DNA of 64,000 nucleotides from Halorussus rarus (GCF_003369835.1 NZ_QPMJ01000001.1:806001-870000); one strand, 5' to 3'; numbered from the stretch's first letter, positions 8,352 to 17,742 are shown. The notes: generated by a model not told the origin, from the letters alone. Program-made: numbers and translations.

Positions 8352-9266
8352 TCACTCGCGGCTCCCGTCTGTTTCTGCGGAGGCAGCGGGTTCGCCGACC
8401 GTGCTGTCTTCGGCGTCCTCCTCCGCCTCCGCCGGTGTCTCGACGTCGTCGGCCCGCTGTCGGAGCGTTCGCCGGATCTCCTCGGCCGAGACGCCGGCGC
8501 TGTCGGCTCGGTGGACCACGTCGTCCAGGCGGTCCGCGAAGCTGCCGGCGTCGGTGACCCGCCGGCCGAACGTGCGCCTGGAGCGGCGCTCGGCCTCCCG
8601 CTTGCCGTCGCGGCCCGCCAGCGTGGCGTTGACCGAGGCGCCGACCAGCAGCACGAGGCTCCCGGCGTAGAGCCAGGTCACCAGCAGCAGGGTGCCGACC
8701 AGCCCGTAGATGTCGGGCTTGTTCGTGAACGCGACGTAGCGGTGGAAGAGCCACTCCAAGGCCGCCCATCCAAGCGCCGCGACGACCACGCCCGGGGCCG
8801 CCTCCCGGAGCGACACGCCGGTGTCGGGGAACACCGAGAATATCGGGAGGAACGCCACCGCCAGCGCCAGGGCCCCGACCAGGTCGGCGAGCGACCCCGC
8901 GAACGGGACGGTCGGCGGAATCCGGACTACGGTGCCGAACAGCACCGCGCCGACGGCGATACCGATTACCGACAGCCCCGTGTCGTCCGTGGCGTTCCGG
9001 AGCGCGTCGATGACGATCCGCCGGCCGGTCGTCGGGGGGAACGACCGGGTCAGTCCGAGCGCGGTGTCGACCAGCTCCGCGCTCCCGAACGTCGAGACGA
9101 CCAGCACCAGCAGGAACAGGAGCGGGAGCATCGAGACCAGCGCGTGGTACGCGATGCTGGCGGCCATGAAGGTGACGTCCTCCCGACGCATCTCGAGGAC
9201 GACCGCGCGAACCCCCGACTCGAGTCTGTCGAGTCGCCCCACTCCGAACGAGGGTACGGCGGCCAC
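8352..9266 (-). CDS. YihY/BrkB-type (UPF0761) inner membrane protein
   Basis: A 304-aa membrane protein. The signature opening is visible at residues about 20-60 (DVTFMAASIAYHALVSMLPL). About six hydrophobic segments follow, and YGLVGTLLLVTWLYAGSLVLLVGASVNA closes the family domain. The C-terminal 100 residues are a charged cytoplasmic tail ending in TDGSRE. The family was once called ribonuclease BN but is now of unknown function, possibly transport. The length is normal for haloarchaea. Confidence 0.9.
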   Translation of the reverse strand: MAAVPSFGVGRLDRLESGVRAVVLEMRREDVTFMAASIAYHALVSMLPLLFLLVLVVSTFGSAELVDTALGLTRSFPPTTGRRIVIDALRNATDDTGLSVIGIAVGAVLFGTVVRIPPTVPFAGSLADLVGALALAVAFLPIFSVFPDTGVSLREAAPGVVVAALGWAALEWLFHRYVAFTNKPDIYGLVGTLLLVTWLYAGSLVLLVGASVNATLAGRDGKREAERRSRRTFGRRVTDAGSFADRLDDVVHRADSAGVSAEEIRRTLRQRADDVETPAEAEEDAEDSTVGEPAASAETDGSRE

Positions 9267-9294
9267 CCGGATAAACTGGGGAAGCCGCCGCCGG

Positions 9295-9627
9295 TCAGTC
9301 GTCGCCCGCCGACTCGCACGGATCGATGGCGATAGTGCCGTCGGACGCGACCAGAATCCGGTGGCCGCTGTACTCGAAACGGATTCGCCCGTCGGTGTCG
9401 CGGGGGGCGCCGTCGGGGCGGCGGCCGAAGAGCCGGTCGAGGGCCTCCGGGTCTACTGCCTCTGCGAGAACGGGGAGGTCGATCGGGTCCGCGTCGTCGA
9501 CCGCGGCGACGGCCCGGACGAGCTCCTCGCTCGCCGAGTCGCGTCGCGGGTCGAAGCCGTGTCTGAGGAGCGCGGTCGATTCCGGGCGCTGGTCGTCTTC
9601 GTCGTCCGGCACGTTGTGTTCGGTCAT
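9295..9627 (-). CDS. HalOD1 output domain protein (110 aa)
   Basis: A stand-alone HalOD1 domain of 110 residues. The conserved pattern is DPIDLPVLAEAVDPEALDRLF, then a short variable loop, then FEYSGHRILVASDGTIAI. HalOD1 is a haloarchaeal domain predicted to act as a signalling output; its biochemical role is unknown. Start ATG 9627 gives exactly the size of the paralogue at 10426. The two genes point away from each other across an 800-bp gap. Confidence 0.82.
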   Translation of the reverse strand: MTEHNVPDDEDDQRPESTALLRHGFDPRRDSASEELVRAVAAVDDADPIDLPVLAEAVDPEALDRLFGRRPDGAPRDTDGRIRFEYSGHRILVASDGTIAIDPCESAGDD

Positions 9628-10425
9628 ATGTCTGGGAGCGCAGCGAGTGTGAACTCTGTGATGCGCCCCGCCTGCTGTGGCCTCCCGCACAGGTCCGGAC
9701 ACCACTGTCCTGTTTTGGTACCGCTACCGATGACAGCGGACGCACAGTGTGTACTCTCTCGCCGTTGTTCAATGAACGCCGCGCCCTTAAGAAATTGGTT
9801 TTACCGGAGTGTTCGGAAACCGACCGCCGGCCGACGAGGCGCGCGTCGGGCGATACTGGGTGCCGACCGGGAGACGTCACTCCCACCCGTCGACTCCCCC
9901 GTTCCCGGAAGACCGATTCCGTTAGCGAGTGATCCCTATGGACGAATTCAGCTACGCACTGTGCGTTCGCGCCCCGATCACGAGGGGCCCACTCATCCCG
10001 GTCGTGACGGTTGGGACGTCACCCGCCGTGTCCTTCGCGTGGTGGTCACGCGGGACGCATCACAGCGTCCCGCGTTCCGCAACACCGATTACCGCCACAA
10101 TGTCATCCAGTCCAAGCGACGCGTCGACGCCGACAATATCGTCGAGCGCCAGGTCCCCGCCGCGGCCACCGGGTTGGCCGCCGCGCTGACCGACTTCCCG
10201 GCTCGTACAGTTCGAGGGAGCCCGATTGCCGCGATGGCGCTCGAACGCGGCGGGCAACCGCCCGTGCCGCTGTCCCACAGCCGGTGGGTGCTCGAACTGA
10301 TGGAGCAGGTCCGCGCGGACGCCCGGAGGTGGGGAACTTCCCACCACTCGCCGCGGTCCCCCGTCTCACGCGCGTCTGACAGTCGTCTGATAGGGATTTA
10401 TTCTCCGTGCGACCCACTATCGCGT
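9628..10425. other. 798-bp gap between two divergent HalOD1 genes
   Basis: No frame here looks like a protein of this genome. The short frames are rich in Arg, Pro and Ser and are opposite-frame artefacts. The stretch includes an AT-rich CCTTAAGAAATTGG near 9784 and the TATA box of the right-hand HalOD1 gene. A decayed gene or an untranslated regulatory region is possible. Confidence 0.4.
10397..10402 (+). promoter_or_regulatory. TATA box of the second HalOD1 gene
   Basis: TTTATT is centred 27 bp before the GTG at 10426, so a leaderless transcript beginning at the GTG is likely. Confidence 0.5.
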
Positions 10426-10758
10426 GTGGCAATCACGACCTCCACCGCACTGGACCTCGAATCGCCGCCCGTCGCCGAGCGACGACACGTCGCGACCGAC
10501 GACCCCCTGAGCCGGACGGTGTACCGGGCGCTCGCCGACGCCGAGGGCGTGGATCCGACCGACCTCGACTTCGAACTCTATCGCAACGTCGACGTCGACG
10601 CGCTCGACGCGCTGTTCCGGCACGCGTCCTCGCGGCCCCCGTCTTCCGCATCCGACCCGCGCGACGGCTGGTCGTTCTCGTTCTGCGTCGCCGGGTACCA
10701 GGTCGCCGTCGAGAGCGACGGCCGGGTCGCCGTCTACGAGGCGCCCCGACGAGACTGA
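10426..10758 (+). CDS. HalOD1 output domain protein (110 aa)
   Basis: The second stand-alone HalOD1 protein, beginning with GTG (VAITTSTALDLESPP). The core is SRTVYRALADAEGVDP, then VDVDALDALF, a Ser/Pro loop, and FSFCVAGYQVAVESDGRVAV. It matches the paralogues at 9295 and 48915 in domain order, including the DxxALDxLF helix and the final two strands. It is expected to be a small cytoplasmic signalling output protein. The GTG start is supported by a TATA box 27 bp upstream. No partner sensor is adjacent. Confidence 0.8.
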   Translation: MAITTSTALDLESPPVAERRHVATDDPLSRTVYRALADAEGVDPTDLDFELYRNVDVDALDALFRHASSRPPSSASDPRDGWSFSFCVAGYQVAVESDGRVAVYEAPRRD

Positions 10759-10907
10759 CCGACGAGCACTGTAGACCCCGGCGGGGGTCCGCGATTCACG
10801 AACTCCGCTCCAGCCCGAGATTCGCTTCGAGGTCTGCAGCCGTCTCCTCCAGCGCGACCACCTGCGCGATCCGCCGCCGGGCGTTCCGGCCGGGCCGCTC
10901 CGACAGC

Positions 10908-11984
10908 TCAGTCGAGATCCGCCGCGAGCGCGACCGCCTCGTCGAGGGTCAGTTCCCCGTCTTCGGCGTCGAGTCGGGCGAGCAGTCGCTCGACCCGGTC
11001 GTCGGTCGGCTCCCGGCCGGCCCGCTCCAGAATTCGGCGGGCCGCACCGCGGCCCGTGTCGCTCCCGAACAGGAGCCGGCGCTCGCCCCCGAACCGGGCG
11101 GGGTCGAACGGCTCGAAGGTGGTCGGGTCGTCGAGCATCGCCGCGGTGTGGAGCCCGGACTCGTGGGAGAACACCGCGTCGCCGAGCAGCGCCTTGCCCG
11201 GTTCGGTGTCCTCGTCGAGCGCGTCGAGCACCGCGCGGGCGACCGGGAGGAGTCGGTCCTCGTCGACGTCGGTCTCGAACGGTTCGTCGCCGACCGCGGC
11301 CGCGGCGACGACCTCCTCCAGCGCCGCGTTACCCGCTCGCTCGCCGAGGCCGGCGACCGAGACGTCGGCCTTCCCGACGCCGAGCCGGGCGGCCGCCAGC
11401 GCGTTCGCGGTCCCGACGCCGAGGTCGTCGTGGAAGTGGACCCCGACGTCTGCGAGGTCCGTCTCGAGCGCCTCCAGGTGGTCGACCACGCCGGCCGGGG
11501 TTCGGCTCCCCGCGGTGTCGGCGACCGTGTAGCAGTCGGCGTCCACCGCGGCGAACAGGTCGTCGAGGTCGGCCGGGTCGGTCCGGAAGCCGTCCATCGC
11601 GGTGAAGTGGACGGTCGCGCCCCGGTCCCGAGCGAGGTCGGCGGCGTCGGCCGCGGCGGTCGTCATCGTCGCGCGGTCCTTCCCGAGGACGCGGTCGAGC
11701 TGTCGGTCGCTGGTCGGGGCGAACAGGTCGACCACGTCGACGCCGGCGTCGACCGCGGCCTCGACGTCGCCGGTAATCGCCCGGGCGAGCCCCGTGACCG
11801 CGGCCGAGAGGTCGGCGCGGTCGCAGAACGCCGCGGTCCGGTCGTCGGCGACCGGGAAGCCGACCTGGAGGAGGTCGACGCCCAGCGCGTCGAGTTCCCG
11901 GGCGGCCGCGACCTTCCGGTCGACCGAGTAGTGGACGCCGGGGCGCTGCTCGCCCTCGCGCAGCGTCAGGTCGAGCAGCCTCAC
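10908..11984 (-). CDS. homocitrate/isopropylmalate synthase-like DRE-TIM enzyme
   Basis: A 358-aa protein of the DRE-TIM metallolyase superfamily. The N-terminal LLDLTLREGEQRPG carries the D-R-E catalytic triad (D5, R9, E10); a glutamate after the arginine is seen in homocitrate synthases. Metal-binding H183 and H185 lie in VHFHDDLG. Signature 2 is GLGERAGNA (212-220). The post-barrel SHESGLH (about 273-279) is typical of homocitrate, isopropylmalate and citramalate synthases rather than HMG-CoA lyase. The C-terminal regulatory domain of LeuA is absent, as in NifV-type enzymes. The GTG start overlaps the CaiB stop (GTGA), so translation is probably coupled. The exact 2-oxoacid substrate is unknown. 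Confidence 0.85.
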   Translation of the reverse strand: MRLLDLTLREGEQRPGVHYSVDRKVAAARELDALGVDLLQVGFPVADDRTAAFCDRADLSAAVTGLARAITGDVEAAVDAGVDVVDLFAPTSDRQLDRVLGKDRATMTTAAADAADLARDRGATVHFTAMDGFRTDPADLDDLFAAVDADCYTVADTAGSRTPAGVVDHLEALETDLADVGVHFHDDLGVGTANALAAARLGVGKADVSVAGLGERAGNAALEEVVAAAAVGDEPFETDVDEDRLLPVARAVLDALDEDTEPGKALLGDAVFSHESGLHTAAMLDDPTTFEPFDPARFGGERRLLFGSDTGRGAARRILERAGREPTDDRVERLLARLDAEDGELTLDEAVALAADLD

Positions 11985-13333
11985 ACGACGCCCTCCTCGC
12001 GGAGCCGCCGGATGCGCTCGCGGTCGTACCCCAGCGCGCCCAGCACTTCGTCGGTGTCCTCGCCCAGCGCCGGCGGGTCGCTCGACTCGACCCGGTCGAA
12101 GCCGGTGGCCCGGGCGGGGAACCGCGGGACGCGGATCCGGCCCCCCTCGCCCTCGGTCGCCCGGACCTCGCCCAGCGCGTTCGTCGCGTCGAGGTGGCGG
12201 TCCTCGCAGACGTCGGCGGTGTCGTTGACCGGCGCGACCGGGACGCCCGCCCCCTGGAGGCGCTCGACCAGGTCGGCGGCCTCGTAGTCGGCGCAGACCG
12301 TCTGGACCTCCTCCTTCAGCGCCTCGCGGTTGTCGAGCCGGTCGTCGAGCGCGGCGAACCGGTCGTCCTCGTGGAGGTCGACCTCGAGCGCCTCGCAGAA
12401 CCGTCGCCACTGGCGGTCCGACGACGGACCGACGAACACCCACTCGTCGTCGGCCGACCGGAACACGTCGTAGGGCGCCCAGCTCGGGTGGCTGGCGCCC
12501 ATCGGCTCGGGCACCTCGTCGTACGCCTGGGTGAACGCGAGCCAGTAGCCCATCAGCGCGACGCTGCTCTCGAACAGCGGGACGGTGACGTGCTGGCCCT
12601 CGCCGGTGGCGTCGCGCTGGCGGACCGCAGCCACGACGGTGAGCGCGCCGTACAGCGACGCGGCCATGTCGGCGACGCTGGTCCCGCTCCGGACCGGCGA
12701 GCTGCCGGGGTGGCCCGTGACGCTCATCATCCCCGACAGCGCCTCGGCGACGGGGTCGAGCGCCGGGAACTGCTCGTACGGGCCGGGGTTGAACCCCTTG
12801 ATGGAGCAGTAGACCAGCTCCTCGTTGACCGGCCGGAGTTCGTCGTAGCCGACGCCGAGTCGGTCGGCCGTGCCGGCCGCGTAGTTCTCCACCAGCACGT
12901 CGGCCTCCTCGACCAGGTCACGGAGGACGGTCCGGCCCTCCTCGGTCTTGAGGTCGGCTGTGACGCCGAGCTTGTTCCGGTTGACGTAGTTGAACGAGCT
13001 GTTGCCGACCGGATTCGAGTCCCGGACCGCGTCGCCGCGCTCGGGGTGTTCGACCTTGATGACCTCGGCGCCGAGGTCGGCCAGCAGCAGCGAGCAGAAC
13101 GGGCCGGCGATGATGTGGCCGAGTTCGAGCACCGTCACGTCCGAGAGCGGCTGGCCCCCGGCGCCCGGCAGCAGGCCCGGCGCGACGCGGCCGCCGTCAG
13201 AGCTTCGCTCTGACGAGATTCGCGACTCGTCGAGTCGCTCACCGCCGTCAGTTAGGACTCTGCGTTCGTCGCCGGAGTCAGTGTCGTCTGCGGTCCGGTC
13301 GCTCGCCGCGGGTCGGATGTCGTCGTCTGTCAT
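11981..13333 (-). CDS. CaiB/BaiF family CoA-transferase
   Basis: A 450-aa family III CoA-transferase. Its catalytic domain begins at about residue 60 (PLSDVTVLELGHIIAGPFCS). It includes EVIKVEHPERGD, the CoA-binding region and the expected catalytic aspartate D193 in ALDPVAEALSG. Such enzymes move CoA between carboxylic acids. The first 60 residues are a low-complexity acidic/Ser extension absent from the family. The gene lies 8 bp after the ABC ATPase gene and overlaps the homocitrate-synthase-like gene by 4 bp, so it belongs to the transporter operon. This implies that the imported compound is activated as a CoA thioester, which is inference. Confidence 0.9.
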   Translation of the reverse strand: MTDDDIRPAASDRTADDTDSGDERRVLTDGGERLDESRISSERSSDGGRVAPGLLPGAGGQPLSDVTVLELGHIIAGPFCSLLLADLGAEVIKVEHPERGDAVRDSNPVGNSSFNYVNRNKLGVTADLKTEEGRTVLRDLVEEADVLVENYAAGTADRLGVGYDELRPVNEELVYCSIKGFNPGPYEQFPALDPVAEALSGMMSVTGHPGSSPVRSGTSVADMAASLYGALTVVAAVRQRDATGEGQHVTVPLFESSVALMGYWLAFTQAYDEVPEPMGASHPSWAPYDVFRSADDEWVFVGPSSDRQWRRFCEALEVDLHEDDRFAALDDRLDNREALKEEVQTVCADYEAADLVERLQGAGVPVAPVNDTADVCEDRHLDATNALGEVRATEGEGGRIRVPRFPARATGFDRVESSDPPALGEDTDEVLGALGYDRERIRRLREEGVV

Positions 13334-13341
13334 GGTGGGGG

Positions 13342-14478
13342 TCAGGGGTTGCGCTGGGGTTGGGGGGAGTCGTTCGCCAGTTCGTCGCCGTAGCAGATGG
13401 TCGCGCCGTCGTCGCCGAACACGTACAGGTCGCCGGCGTCGAAGCCGACCGCCAGTTCGTCGCCGTGCTGGACGTCGCCGAAGGTCGACGAGACCACGTC
13501 GACGTCGGTGCCCTCGGGCGTCTGGCCGTGGACGACGAACTCGGTACCGAGCTGCTCGACCACGTCGGCGATGACCGCGAACCGGTGGTCGCCGCCGTCT
13601 GCCGAGAGGTACTGCGGTCGGATGCCGAGGGTGACCGTCTCGCCCTCGTGCTTGGCGAAGTGCTCGGCCGGCGCAGGGACGTCGAATCCCTCGCCGACGA
13701 GCGCGTAGCCGTCGTCGCGGGGCTCGACCGCCGCGGGCAGCATGTTGGTCGAGGGGGTGCCGATGAACCGCGCGACGTACTCCGAGACCGGGCGGTCGAA
13801 CAGCTCGCCCGGTGGCGCGAACTGCTCGAGCCGGCCGTTGTTGAGCAGCACGACGTGGTCGCTCATCGTCATCGCCTCGGTCTGGTCGTGGGTGACGTAC
13901 ACCATCGTCGCGTCGAGCTCCTGGTGGAGCCGCTGGACCTCGACCCGGAGCTCGGCCTTGAGCTTGGCGTCGAGGTCGCTCATCGGCTCGTCGAGCAGCA
14001 GGACGTCGGGGTCCTGGACGAACGCCGAGCCGAGCGCGACCCGCTGCTGCTGGCCGCCCGACAGCTCCGCGGGCATCTTCTCGAGCTGCTCGGTTATCTG
14101 GAGGGTCTCGGCGGCTTCCCCGGTCCGACGGTCGCGCTCGTCCTTCGGGACGCCCTGGACCTTCAGCCCGTAGCCGATGTTCTCCCGGACGCTCATGTGG
14201 GGGTAGAGCGCGATGGACTGGAACACCATCGCGCAGTTGCGGTCCTGGGGCGAGAGGTCGGTGACGTCCTGGTCGCCGAACGAGATCCGGCCGCTGGTGG
14301 GGGTCTCGAGGCCGGCGATCATCCGCAGCGTCGTCGTCTTGCCGCAGCCGGACGGGCCGACCAGCGTCGTGAACGACCCCTCGGGGATGGTGAGCGAGAG
14401 GTCGTCCACGGCGACGTGGACCGAGCCGGCGGAGCGATACTCCTTGTCGACCGAGTCGAGGTGGATTGGACGTGCCAT
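13342..14478 (-). CDS. ABC transporter ATP-binding protein, MalK/UgpC/MsmX type
   Basis: A 378-aa ATPase. The nucleotide-binding domain shows Walker A GPSGCGKTT (residues about 39-47), the Q-loop, signature LSGGQQQR, Walker B VLLLDEP, a D-loop SDLDAK and the switch histidine in VTHDQTEA. Residues about 240-378 form the OB-fold (TOBE) regulatory domain typical of carbohydrate importers. It energises the two permeases encoded upstream. Its ATG shares one base with the upstream permease stop (TAATG). Confidence 0.95.
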   Translation of the reverse strand: MARPIHLDSVDKEYRSAGSVHVAVDDLSLTIPEGSFTTLVGPSGCGKTTTLRMIAGLETPTSGRISFGDQDVTDLSPQDRNCAMVFQSIALYPHMSVRENIGYGLKVQGVPKDERDRRTGEAAETLQITEQLEKMPAELSGGQQQRVALGSAFVQDPDVLLLDEPMSDLDAKLKAELRVEVQRLHQELDATMVYVTHDQTEAMTMSDHVVLLNNGRLEQFAPPGELFDRPVSEYVARFIGTPSTNMLPAAVEPRDDGYALVGEGFDVPAPAEHFAKHEGETVTLGIRPQYLSADGGDHRFAVIADVVEQLGTEFVVHGQTPEGTDVDVVSSTFGDVQHGDELAVGFDAGDLYVFGDDGATICYGDELANDSPQPQRNP

Positions 14479-15380
14479 TATTCGAGACCTCCGACGTTGA
14501 ACCCCTGGAGCAGGTAGTTCTGGAGGAAGAGGGCGATGAGGAACGGCGGGATGCAGATCAGCAGCGACACCGCCATCGTCTCGCCCCAGCCGATGGTTAC
14601 GCGGTCGAGGAACAGGCTCGCCCCGACCGTGATGGTGTACATCTCGTCGCTGCTCATCACGACGCGGGCCATGGTGAAGTCGTTCCACGCCACCGCGAAC
14701 GCGAAGATGGCCGCCGAGATGTACCCCGGGCGCGCGACCGGCAGCACGACGTCCCAGAGGGTTCGCGTGCGGCTGGCTCCGCGGACCCACGCGGACTCCT
14801 CCAGCGAGATGGGAACCGTCTGGAAGTACTGCCACATGAGCCAGATGGTGAACGGCGCCGAGATGGCGGTCAGCGCCATCGCCAGCGCGAAGTAGCTGTT
14901 CAGCAGCCCGAGCGTGAAGAAGATGACGTACAGCGGGATGGCGAGCACGATGGGGCTAAACATGTACGCGAACAGCACCGCCCGCGCTGCCAGCGTCTTG
15001 CCCGTGAAGTCGAACCGGGTGAGCCCGTAGCCCGCCGCCACCGCGAGCGCGGTGGACATGACCGTCGAACTCGCGGTCACGATGAGGCTGTTGGTGAAGT
15101 ACTGGACCGTGTTGGTGTCCTCGAGCAGCACCTGGAAGTTCCGGAACGTCACCGAGTCGACGAGCAGGTTGACGTCCCCGCCCGCGAACACCTCCGCGGG
15201 CGACTGGACCGCGATGGCGACCATGATGTAGACCGGGATGGTCACGAACACGGCCACCGCCAGCGCGGTGAGGATGACCGCCGCGCGCTTGACGCGCTGC
15301 TGGACGTTCTGGGGGAGCAAGGAGCCGGCGGCACCCTCGCCGAGCCGAGACAGGACGCCGGTGCGGTCGCCCAGCGACAT
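14478..15380 (-). CDS. ABC transporter permease, MalG-like (carbohydrate type)
   Basis: A 300-aa inner-membrane permease with six hydrophobic segments. The EAA loop that contacts the ATPase is seen as SLEESAWVRGASRTRTLWDVVLPVARPG (described by its start SLEESAWVRGA, residues about 207-217). It resembles the second permease (MalG/UgpE) of sugar importers. Its stop codon overlaps the ATPase ATG, and its own ATG overlaps the stop of the first permease (TGATG). Confidence 0.93.
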   Translation of the reverse strand: MSLGDRTGVLSRLGEGAAGSLLPQNVQQRVKRAAVILTALAVAVFVTIPVYIMVAIAVQSPAEVFAGGDVNLLVDSVTFRNFQVLLEDTNTVQYFTNSLIVTASSTVMSTALAVAAGYGLTRFDFTGKTLAARAVLFAYMFSPIVLAIPLYVIFFTLGLLNSYFALAMALTAISAPFTIWLMWQYFQTVPISLEESAWVRGASRTRTLWDVVLPVARPGYISAAIFAFAVAWNDFTMARVVMSSDEMYTITVGASLFLDRVTIGWGETMAVSLLICIPPFLIALFLQNYLLQGFNVGGLE

Positions 15381-16291
15381 CAGTGGGCCACCTCCTTCTC
15401 GGGCTCGAAGACGCGGAAGTAGACGACCGCGACCCCCGCCAGCAGGAAGAACATGATGCCGGCGAGGGCGGTCGCGCCGCCGAAGTCGACCGCGTCGAAC
15501 GCGATCTGGTACACCCTGATGGGGAGGGTGGTCGTCGCCTCCAGCGGGCCGCCCCGCGTCGAGAGGTAGATGATGTCGAACTTGTTGAACATCCAGATGC
15601 CCCGCACGAGCAGGATGATGAGGATGGCCCCGCGCAGGTGCGGGACGGTGATGTCCCGGAACGCCTGCCAGGTCGAGGCGCCCTCGACCCGGGCCCGCTC
15701 GTAGAGGTTGGGGTCGATGGCCTGGAGCCGCGCCAGCAGGATGAAGAAGGCGAACGAGCCGAACTTCCAGACGCTGGTCACGACCACGGCGGGCATCGCC
15801 CACTGGAGGGTCGAGAAGAACGCGACGGGGTCCTCGACCAGGCCGGCCTGGACCAGCCACTGGTTGAGGACGCCGACGTTCGGGTCGAGGATGAACTTCC
15901 AGATGAAGATGACCACCAGCGTCGGCAGGAGGTACGGGAAGATCATCATCGTGCGGAGGACGCCGCCGCCCCGTATCTCCTGGTTGACCACGAGCGCGAG
16001 CCCGAGGCCGACCACGAGGCTGAGGACGGTGGTCGAGACGGCGTAGACGACGCTGTTCCACAGGAACTTGAGGAAGCCCTGGCCCGTCAGTATCTCGACG
16101 TAGTTCGACAGCCCCGCGAACGTCGCCGCGCCGGTCGGATCGTTCAGCAGGCTCATCCAGAGCGCGTACCCGATGGGGATGAGCCAGACCAGGGTGAAGA
16201 ACGCCGCGAACGGGAGGAACGTCGCGAGCAGCAGCAGCCGTCGCTCGTCGAGACTGGCGACCGAGGACTTGACCGATGTTACCGTGCTCAT
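15380..16291 (-). CDS. ABC transporter permease, MalF/UgpA-like (carbohydrate type)
   Basis: A 303-aa permease with six predicted membrane segments. The first is LLLATFLPFAAFFTLVWLIP, residues about 20-39. The EAA loop near residues 195-215 reads YERARVEGASTWQAFRDITV. It pairs with the MalG-like permease to form the transmembrane channel. It starts 24 bp after the solute-binding protein gene. Confidence 0.93.
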   Translation of the reverse strand: MSTVTSVKSSVASLDERRLLLLATFLPFAAFFTLVWLIPIGYALWMSLLNDPTGAATFAGLSNYVEILTGQGFLKFLWNSVVYAVSTTVLSLVVGLGLALVVNQEIRGGGVLRTMMIFPYLLPTLVVIFIWKFILDPNVGVLNQWLVQAGLVEDPVAFFSTLQWAMPAVVVTSVWKFGSFAFFILLARLQAIDPNLYERARVEGASTWQAFRDITVPHLRGAILIILLVRGIWMFNKFDIIYLSTRGGPLEATTTLPIRVYQIAFDAVDFGGATALAGIMFFLLAGVAVVYFRVFEPEKEVAH

Positions 16292-16315
16292 AGAGTTGGA
16301 GTCAGAAGCGGGCGG

Positions 16316-17671
16316 TCAGCCCTGGAGGCTCCGGAGCTTCTGGGCGACCCAGTCGACGGTCTGCTCGGGCGACTTGCCGCCGACGAGCATCTGCTCGGCC
16401 GACTGGCCGAACACCTGCTGGCCGTACGCGTCGGCCGCGAGGATGTTGGGCTGGCCGTTCTGCCCGGTCGCGAGGATGGAGGTGAACGCGTCCCAGTTGT
16501 TCCGCACGAGCTCCATCACGTCGGGGTGCTGCTGGATGACCTCGTTGTTCTTCACGGCGTCGCTGTCCAGCCCCTCCCTGGTCGGCGGGAACTGGAACAG
16601 CGGCGCCGACAGCACGAAGTCCATGAACTTGTCGGACTTGCTGAAGAAGTTCACGAACTCCCTGGCGCCCTTGGTGGCGTTGCCGTCGTTCCAGACGACG
16701 TGGCCCTCCATGTACGCCCACCACTTGTCCTGCTGGTTCCCGTTCGGGACGGGGAACGCGGTCGGCGAGAGCCGCTCGACCAGGTCCGGCCGGTTCGACT
16801 GGATGGTGAGGATGGGGAGCCCGCCGACGCTCATGATGGCGGCGGCGTTCTCCTGCTGGAGCGCCGCGATGGCGTCGCCCCACTCCCACCCGGCGCCGTT
16901 GGGGGAGTACTCGTTCATCTGCTGGATCCACCGGTAGGTGTCGACGGCCGCCTGGCGGTTCTGCTCGTTGTCGATTGTGACCTCGATGTCGCCCGAGGGG
17001 CCGCCGTAGATGTTCACGTCGTTCTGCCAGTGGTACTGGGTGATCTGGGTGTCGGCGTTGTTGGTCTGGCCCGACTGGACGACGTAGCCGTTGATGCCCT
17101 CCTGCTCGGTGACGCGCTGGGCCTCCGACCGCCAGGTCTCCCAGTTCGTGGGGTTCTCCTGGTAGAGGTCGTTGCGGTACCACCCCATCAGGGGCTCGAC
17201 CATCGTCGCGGCGAAGTACGACTCGCCGTCGACGTTGACCGGGTCGGGCAGCCCCGTCCCCTGGACCGCCTCGCTCACGGGCGCCAGGTTGCCGTTGCGC
17301 TGGTAGCGGTAGGCGTCGGCCGAGGTGTCGAAGACGATGTCCGGCGGGTTGCCGGCGGCCTTCATCTTCTGGAGCTGCTCGTCGGTCGAGGTCCCCTTCG
17401 AGGTGTACGTGACGTCGACCGTGTAGTCGTGCTCGCTCTCGAACTCGGAGATGATCTGGTCGATGACCTGCTTCGAGTCGCCCCTGTCCGAGAGGTACTT
17501 GATCGTGTTCGACTGCGCGCCGCCCCCGCTCATCGAGCCGGCCGTCGTTCCGCCGTCGCCGCTCGACTCGCCGCCGTCGTTCGAACCGCCCATGCAGCCC
17601 GCCGCCGTGACGACGGTCGCAGCCCCCGCGGACTGGAGGAACCGCCGTCGGGTCGGTGTGTCGGAACCCAT
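16316..17671 (-). CDS. extracellular solute-binding lipoprotein, family 1
   Basis: A 451-aa substrate receptor of the ABC importer. The N-terminus has a Tat motif (TRRRFLQSAG) and a lipobox (TAAGC), so it is exported folded and anchored by a lipid on the outer face of the membrane. A Gly/Ser/Asp-rich linker follows. The body has the cluster 1 carbohydrate-binding protein pattern (for example NPPDIVFDTSADAYRYQ and PTNWETWRSEAQRV). An ATG five codons upstream (17686) is possible; I prefer 17671 because the Tat motif then sits close to the start. It is the first gene of the operon. A TATA-like ACTTAAAG lies near 17728. Confidence 0.93.
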   Translation of the reverse strand: MGSDTPTRRRFLQSAGAATVVTAAGCMGGSNDGGESSGDGGTTAGSMSGGGAQSNTIKYLSDRGDSKQVIDQIISEFESEHDYTVDVTYTSKGTSTDEQLQKMKAAGNPPDIVFDTSADAYRYQRNGNLAPVSEAVQGTGLPDPVNVDGESYFAATMVEPLMGWYRNDLYQENPTNWETWRSEAQRVTEQEGINGYVVQSGQTNNADTQITQYHWQNDVNIYGGPSGDIEVTIDNEQNRQAAVDTYRWIQQMNEYSPNGAGWEWGDAIAALQQENAAAIMSVGGLPILTIQSNRPDLVERLSPTAFPVPNGNQQDKWWAYMEGHVVWNDGNATKGAREFVNFFSKSDKFMDFVLSAPLFQFPPTREGLDSDAVKNNEVIQQHPDVMELVRNNWDAFTSILATGQNGQPNILAADAYGQQVFGQSAEQMLVGGKSPEQTVDWVAQKLRSLQG

Positions 17672-17742
17672 GAGAGAATATACCATACTTACGTGGGGAA
17701 GGTCTTCTCCCCTTCACTCGTTGGCTCTTTAAGTACTCGCGC

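Noticed and set aside
9929-10189. 86-codon frame between the HalOD1 genes as a small protein
   Set aside because: The second half is a Ser/Pro/Arg run, no start signal is evident, and competing frames are equally open.
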